The translations under genes were made by a program, and so were the position numbers. A stretch of 64,000 nt of DNA from NCBI GenBank assembly GCA_022483045.1, contig JAKVOA010000001.1:581750-645749 (forward strand), given 5' to 3'. Every line of letters starts with the position of its first letter. Within the stretch, counting starts at the first letter, position 1. The DNA is from Oscillospiraceae bacterium. GTDB taxonomy: Bacteria; Bacillota; Clostridia; Oscillospirales; Acutalibacteraceae. This document shows, one piece after another, positions 60,307 through 64,000 of the stretch. The notes beneath the pieces were generated by a model. It worked only from the letters and a program-made list of their open reading frames with translations. It ran no database searches and was not told the origin of the DNA.

Positions 60307-60927
60307 TTAAAGCCGGACGGAATCGTCTGCTCTGCGCATGCTGAAAGGCAGGGAAGAGTACAGAATCGGAACATATTCGCAGAGAAGCAAAGCAGCGTTC
60401 AGCCGCGCCAATTCGACAACCGCCTCAATTGAATGAAACCTTGTTTTCGGTCCGGCATTCTCGCAAAAAAAGGCAGTGGGAAGCAGCTTTTGCATCGAGC
60501 GCTGCCACACAAAAAAGCGTTCCAAAAGGAACTCCATAGAAACATCGCAGAGCTGGTATGCGTATCTGCGCAGGCTCCTGTTTTGTGAGCAGGAAACATC
60601 TTTTGCAAAAGCATAAATCCAAACCGCGGCACGCTCTTCGTCATCTTTGGTGTCCAAGAGCATCTGCAGCGTGTAGACGGTCCCCTGGTTGGTTGCTTTG
60701 GTATCATGCAGAAAAGCAGGCATGTCTTTCTGCATGGTTTCTTTTCTGCGGAAGTATTCTTCACGAGAGAGCCAATCGTAGCCGTAAAAGATGGAGTTCT
60801 CTTCCTCAAAGGGAACGTGCAGTTCCGCAAGAGAGACAGGTGCATTTAAAACGGCAGGGCCGCCGGCTGCCTGCACTTTCCAGCATTCATATACTTTTTC
60901 CCACGAAACTTCAGACGAGTTTTCCAC
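60307..60927 (-). CDS. Unknown helical protein
   Basis: Not recognised. 206 residues, soluble, rich in Glu, Arg, Cys and aromatic residues, predicted mainly helical: VENSSEVSWEKVYECWKVQA, FYGYDWLSREEYFRRKETMQ, AYQLCDVSMEFLLERFFVWQ. No signal peptide or motif. GTG at 60927 is chosen because GGGGGGAA lies seven bases upstream; the frame runs on to 61062 without a site. Confidence 0.6.
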   Translation of the reverse strand: MENSSEVSWEKVYECWKVQAAGGPAVLNAPVSLAELHVPFEEENSIFYGYDWLSREEYFRRKETMQKDMPAFLHDTKATNQGTVYTLQMLLDTKDDEERAAVWIYAFAKDVSCSQNRSLRRYAYQLCDVSMEFLLERFFVWQRSMQKLLPTAFFCENAGPKTRFHSIEAVVELARLNAALLLCEYVPILYSSLPFSMRRADDSVRL

Positions 60928-61118
60928 ATCTGATTCCCCCCGATTCTTTAACGGACAAAGGTCAAATACAGTATAACATGGAATCCAGAGGCTGTCATGG
61001 CTTTGCAAAGAGTTTTGCACGCAGCAATCAGAACAATTTTTGTATGAAGAATGCGTATGCACAGGAGATAATGAATTTCTGTACTTTAGTTAAAATGAGT
61101 TAAAATGCAGTTATACAA

Positions 61119-61147
61119 TAGACAAGAAGAAAGAGCAGTACTATACT
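61119..61147 (+). promoter_or_regulatory. Putative sigma-A promoter of the type I R-M locus
   Basis: TAGACA, 17 bp, TATACT, about 60 bp before the first gene. Confidence 0.5.
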
Positions 61148-61207
61148 ATAATCACTAAGTATTTTGGCTAAAGTACATGAGAAAAGCGATACAATAAGGA
61201 GGAAACC

Positions 61208-61777
61208 ATGGCAAAACTAAGCGCCATCATGAGCTTTACTGCGGGGTTAAATATGGCACGCTTAAAAAAAAGTATCAAGGAAGATACGGCTTACACGGTT
61301 GATGATCTTGACAACGACCTTTTAGGAATCGACAGAAAAGTGCCAGGGAAAGAAGCCGCAGGAGAGTATACAGTAAAATCTGGTGACACTGTTATATGCT
61401 TAACACGCAGCCAAGCAACCATCATTACACCGGTAACAACTGGTAAATATATCAATGTAAATTTTGTAAAATGCATTTTTGATGAAAAGATAATGAATGC
61501 GTGGTATTTTTGCTATCTTTTCAATGAATCACCAGCAGTGAGACACCAAATGGCAAAAGTTCAGCAGGGTTCAATTACCGGTGTTTCAAAGCTTACACTC
61601 AATCATATTGGCAATTTAGAGATAGGGATTTTGCCGGATATTGAAACACAAACGAAAATCGGCTGTATTTACAAACAGGCTCTGCACACAGAATACTTAA
61701 TGAAAATACAAGCCGAGCAGGTCAAGCAATTTACACTTTCGTTTATCAATCATATTCATAAGCAACAGGGAGAATAA
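61208..61777 (+). CDS. Half-size restriction-modification specificity (HsdS-like) protein
   Basis: 189 residues, equal to one target-recognition domain plus its conserved helix: YTVKSGDTVICLTRSQATII, QQGSITGVSKLTLNHIGNLE and LPDIETQTKIGCIYKQALHT are HsdS hallmarks. Full HsdS has two such units, so this protein would act as a dimer or as a partner of the HsdS at 63376. ATG 61208 follows AAGGAGGAA. It lies 1 bp before hsdM. Confidence 0.8.
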   Translation: MAKLSAIMSFTAGLNMARLKKSIKEDTAYTVDDLDNDLLGIDRKVPGKEAAGEYTVKSGDTVICLTRSQATIITPVTTGKYINVNFVKCIFDEKIMNAWYFCYLFNESPAVRHQMAKVQQGSITGVSKLTLNHIGNLEIGILPDIETQTKIGCIYKQALHTEYLMKIQAEQVKQFTLSFINHIHKQQGE

Positions 61778-61778
61778 A

Positions 61779-63448
61779 ATGACAGAAAACAGCAAGGATC
61801 TTTTGACCGTTTTATGGAGCGGCGCCGACATACTGCGTGGAAAGATGGACGCAAATGACTACAAAAACTATTTACTCGGTATCGTTTTTTACAAATATCT
61901 TTCAGACACCTTCCTTTATAAAGTTTATGACCTGAAAGAGGACAAAGTGCCGGAAACGATGGAACAGGCACAAAAAGCTTATGAAGAAATCTATGCCAGT
62001 GAGGACAGAGACGCACTGTTGCAGGAAGTAAAGGAAGAGTGCCATTACATCATTGAGCCGAGCCTTACCTTTACAAAATTGGCGGACGATGTTAATACAA
62101 ACCAGTTTCAACGTGAAAATCTAAAAAAAGCTTTTAATGATGTAGAAACTTCAGATGTTATTTTTGCTGGTTTGTTTGCGGACGTTGACCTTTACTCCAC
62201 CAAACTGGGCAGTGCGGAGCAGAAACAAAACGACACGATTGCAGATTTAATAGAAGTAATCAATACGGCTGACTTAATGAACCGTGATGGAGATGTATTG
62301 GGCGATGCCTATGAGTATATGATAGGGAAGTTTGCCTCTGAAACCGGCAAAAAGGCGGGAGAGTTTTACACCCCGCAGGCAGTTTCTCGGCTTTTAACGC
62401 AGATTGCTATACATGGGCAAGAGGACAAAAAGGGCTTGTCAGTCTATGACCCAACGATGGGTTCGGGTTCCCTTCTGCTGAATGCAAAAAAATATTCAAA
62501 ATATCCGGAATATATTCGCTATTACGGGCAGGAATTGATGACCTCTACTTATAATCTGGCACGCATGAATATGTTCCTGCACGGAGTTGCACCGGAAAAC
62601 CAGCATTTGAAAAATGGCGATACACTGGACGCGGACTGGCCGACCAATGAACTAACTAATTTTGATATGGTGCTGATGAACCCGCCATATTCACAGGTCT
62701 GGAAACCGGTTCAAGGCTTTGTGTATGACCCGCGTTTTGAGGATTATGGAGGAGTTCTTGCGCCAAAGTCAAAAGCCGACTACGCATTTTTACTGCATGG
62801 CTTTTATCATTTGAAAAGAGGCGGAACGATGGCAATCGTTCTGCCGCACGGTGTTTTGTTTCGCGGCGGCAAAAAACAATCCGCCGAGTTTTACTGAATA
62901 AAGGCTTTATTTATGCCGTCATTGGGTTGCCGGCAAATTTGTTTTATAATACCTCTATACCGACAACAATTATTGTACTGAAAAAGGACCGTGATGGCAG
63001 AGACGTGCTGATGATTGACGCATCGAAGCAATTCAGCAAGGAAAAGAAAAAGAATTTGATGACGCCGGAAAACATCGCGCATATTTTAAAGCTGTACCTC
63101 GACCGCACAGACGTGAAAAAAGAAGCGCACTTGGCGTCTTATGAAGAAATCAAAAAGAATGACTTTAACTTAAACATTCCACGCTATGTAGATACTTTTG
63201 AGCCAGAGCCGGAAATCAGCTTGAGCGAGCTTGCTGACGACATGAAAAAGACCGGCGCAGAGATTGCAAAGTCAAAGGAAAGCTTACTTTCCATGATGAA
63301 AGAGCTTGACGCAGACAGCCCGGAGGAACAGGCGGCGCTGTCGGACTTTTTTGAAAGTGATGGAGGATATGTGACATGGCAAACGTACCCAAAATCAGGT
63401 TTCAGGGTTTTACTGGCGCTTGGGAACAGCGTAAGTTCGAGGATATAG
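61779..63448 (+). pseudogene. hsdM: Type I DNA methyltransferase HsdM, frameshifted
   Basis: Adenine methyltransferase subunit of a type I system. The first frame (61779-62897, 372 residues) has the N-terminal helical domain, the SAM motif DPTMGSGSLLLNA and the catalytic NPPYS, and stops after HGVLFRGGKK. The family continuation, IRRVLLNKGFIYAVIGLPAN and LFYNTSIPTTIIVLKKD, is intact in another frame from about 62880. One extra A in the run AAAAAA at 62871-62880 would restore GGKKTIRRVLL. Near the end the T6 run at about 63346-63351 may be a second slip: with five T the protein would end DFLKVMEDM at 63374, 1 bp before hsdS, instead of running on to 63448. Sequencing error, phase switching or true decay cannot be told apart here. 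Confidence 0.85.
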
Positions 63449-64000
63449 CCATCAGAGCGTCATCTATCAGTTCAGTGAGTGATCTTCCACGAGTGGAATA
63501 TGAAGATATAATCTCTGGAACCGGCCGCTTGAACAAGAATGTATATGCTAAAAGAAGTGAGAAATCTGGAATCGAGTTTCATCAGGGCGATGTGCTATAT
63601 GGGAAGCTTCGACCTTATCTTCAAAACTGGCTTTTACCTTTGTTTTCTGGGCTTGCTGTCGGTGATTTTTGGGTTTTGCAGCCTCAAAATACAGATAGCG
63701 GATTCCTTTATAGATTAATTCAAAGCCGCCAGTTTGATGAAGTTGCAAACCAATCGACCGGAACAAAGATGCCAAGAGCCGATTGGAAGCTTGTAGCCAA
63801 AACGGAATTTTCTATACCCAAAACCATTCAGGAACAAGCGGCTATTGGCACCTACTTCCGCAATCTCGACAACCTTATCACTCTTCAACAGCGGAAGTTA
63901 GATGGCTTGCAAAAATTCAAAAAGGCCATGCTGCAAAAAATGTTCCCCAAAGCCGGCAGCAGCCAGCCGGAAATCAGGTTTCAGGGTTTTACTGGCGATT
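63376..64000 (+). CDS. hsdS: Type I restriction specificity subunit HsdS, 3' end beyond the window
   Basis: First 208 codons. Starts MANVPKIRFQGFTGAWEQRK, followed by target-recognition domain 1 (FHQGDVLYGKLRPYLQNWLL, STGTKMPRADWKLVAKTEFS) and the conserved helix IGTYFRNLDNLITLQQRKLD with LQKFKKAMLQKMFP; the second repeat begins PEIRFQGFTGD as the window ends. ATG 63376 follows GGAGG nine bases upstream. It recognises the DNA target for HsdM and an HsdR that must lie outside the window. Confidence 0.88.
   Translation, partial: MANVPKIRFQGFTGAWEQRKFEDIAIRASSISSVSDLPRVEYEDIISGTGRLNKNVYAKRSEKSGIEFHQGDVLYGKLRPYLQNWLLPLFSGLAVGDFWVLQPQNTDSGFLYRLIQSRQFDEVANQSTGTKMPRADWKLVAKTEFSIPKTIQEQAAIGTYFRNLDNLITLQQRKLDGLQKFKKAMLQKMFPKAGSSQPEIRFQGFTGD
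63392..63418 (+). repeat. 27-bp direct repeat in hsdS, copy 1
   Basis: Identical to 63971-63997 (begins AAATCAGGTTTCAGGG). Encodes IRFQGFTG at the start of recognition domain 1. Confidence 0.9.
63971..63997 (+). repeat. 27-bp direct repeat in hsdS, copy 2
   Basis: Encodes the same IRFQGFTG at the start of recognition domain 2, 579 bp downstream in the same frame. Such repeats allow exchange of recognition domains by recombination. Confidence 0.9.

Noticed and set aside
1-64000. CRISPR arrays, insertion sequences, prophage genes, rRNA
   Set aside because: None was recognised: no regularly spaced repeats, no transposase or phage protein motifs, no rRNA sequence.

Overview
The window looks like a chromosomal segment of a Gram-positive anaerobe of the class Clostridia, most likely the Oscillospiraceae/Ruminococcaceae. 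The grounds are gene content and style: separate pyrB and pyrI, a class III fructose-bisphosphatase, acetate kinase beside tmcAL, the PFL-family/ACT pair, M3 peptidase PepF, FeoA-FeoA-FeoB with small cysteine-rich partners, strong GGAGG ribosome binding sites, many TTG/GTG starts, and U-tailed terminators after most transcription units. The genus is inferred only weakly. No rRNA, CRISPR array, insertion sequence or prophage was seen; one tRNA-Leu(TAA) is present.

Layout. 0-5.4 kb: sugar entry (aldose epimerase cut by the window edge, ROK glucokinase), a phosphoglycosyl transferase, a PdaA-type deacetylase, tRNA-Leu and a zinc-ribbon/CFI-box protein. 5.5-12.5 kb: citrate synthase, a promoter-structure-terminator unit that may be a small RNA or a riboswitch-like leader, PepP, pyrBI and convergent fbp. 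12.7-19.9 kb: a complete phosphate operon pstSCAB-phoU-phoP-phoR behind a PhoP-box-like array. 20-32 kb: housekeeping genes (alanyl-tRNA editing, acetate kinase, tmcAL, PFL/ACT pair, PHP phosphatase, Lrp regulator with aminotransferase, ispE). 32.3-38.2 kb: first peptide ABC transporter with an attenuator-like leader. 38.5-44.1 kb: an iron island (two feoA, feoB, a short DtxR-like regulator, a cysteine-rich/HMA fusion, DUF2325, DUF3793, flavodoxin) tied together by eight copies of the inverted repeat TTAG-N6-CTAA. 44.5-51.8 kb: asnB, an AEC transporter, a membrane protein, PepF and a FadR-type regulator, with a dispersed hairpin repeat between them. 52-58 kb: second peptide ABC transporter with a small membrane protein as last gene. 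59-61 kb: cysK and an unknown helical protein. 61.2-64 kb: a type I restriction-modification locus with a broken hsdM and an hsdS running off the window.

Most interesting: (1) the iron island, where one operator class joins feoAAB to DUF2325-DUF3793-flavodoxin and where the feoB upstream region is a 96-bp operator duplication; (2) the structured transcript at about 7090-7239; (3) a dispersed hairpin repeat at 47.5-52 kb, one copy of which forms codons at the start of a membrane protein gene; (4) homopolymer frameshifts in hsdM beside an hsdS bounded by 27-bp direct repeats; (5) a decayed tandem duplication of the alaX 3' end.
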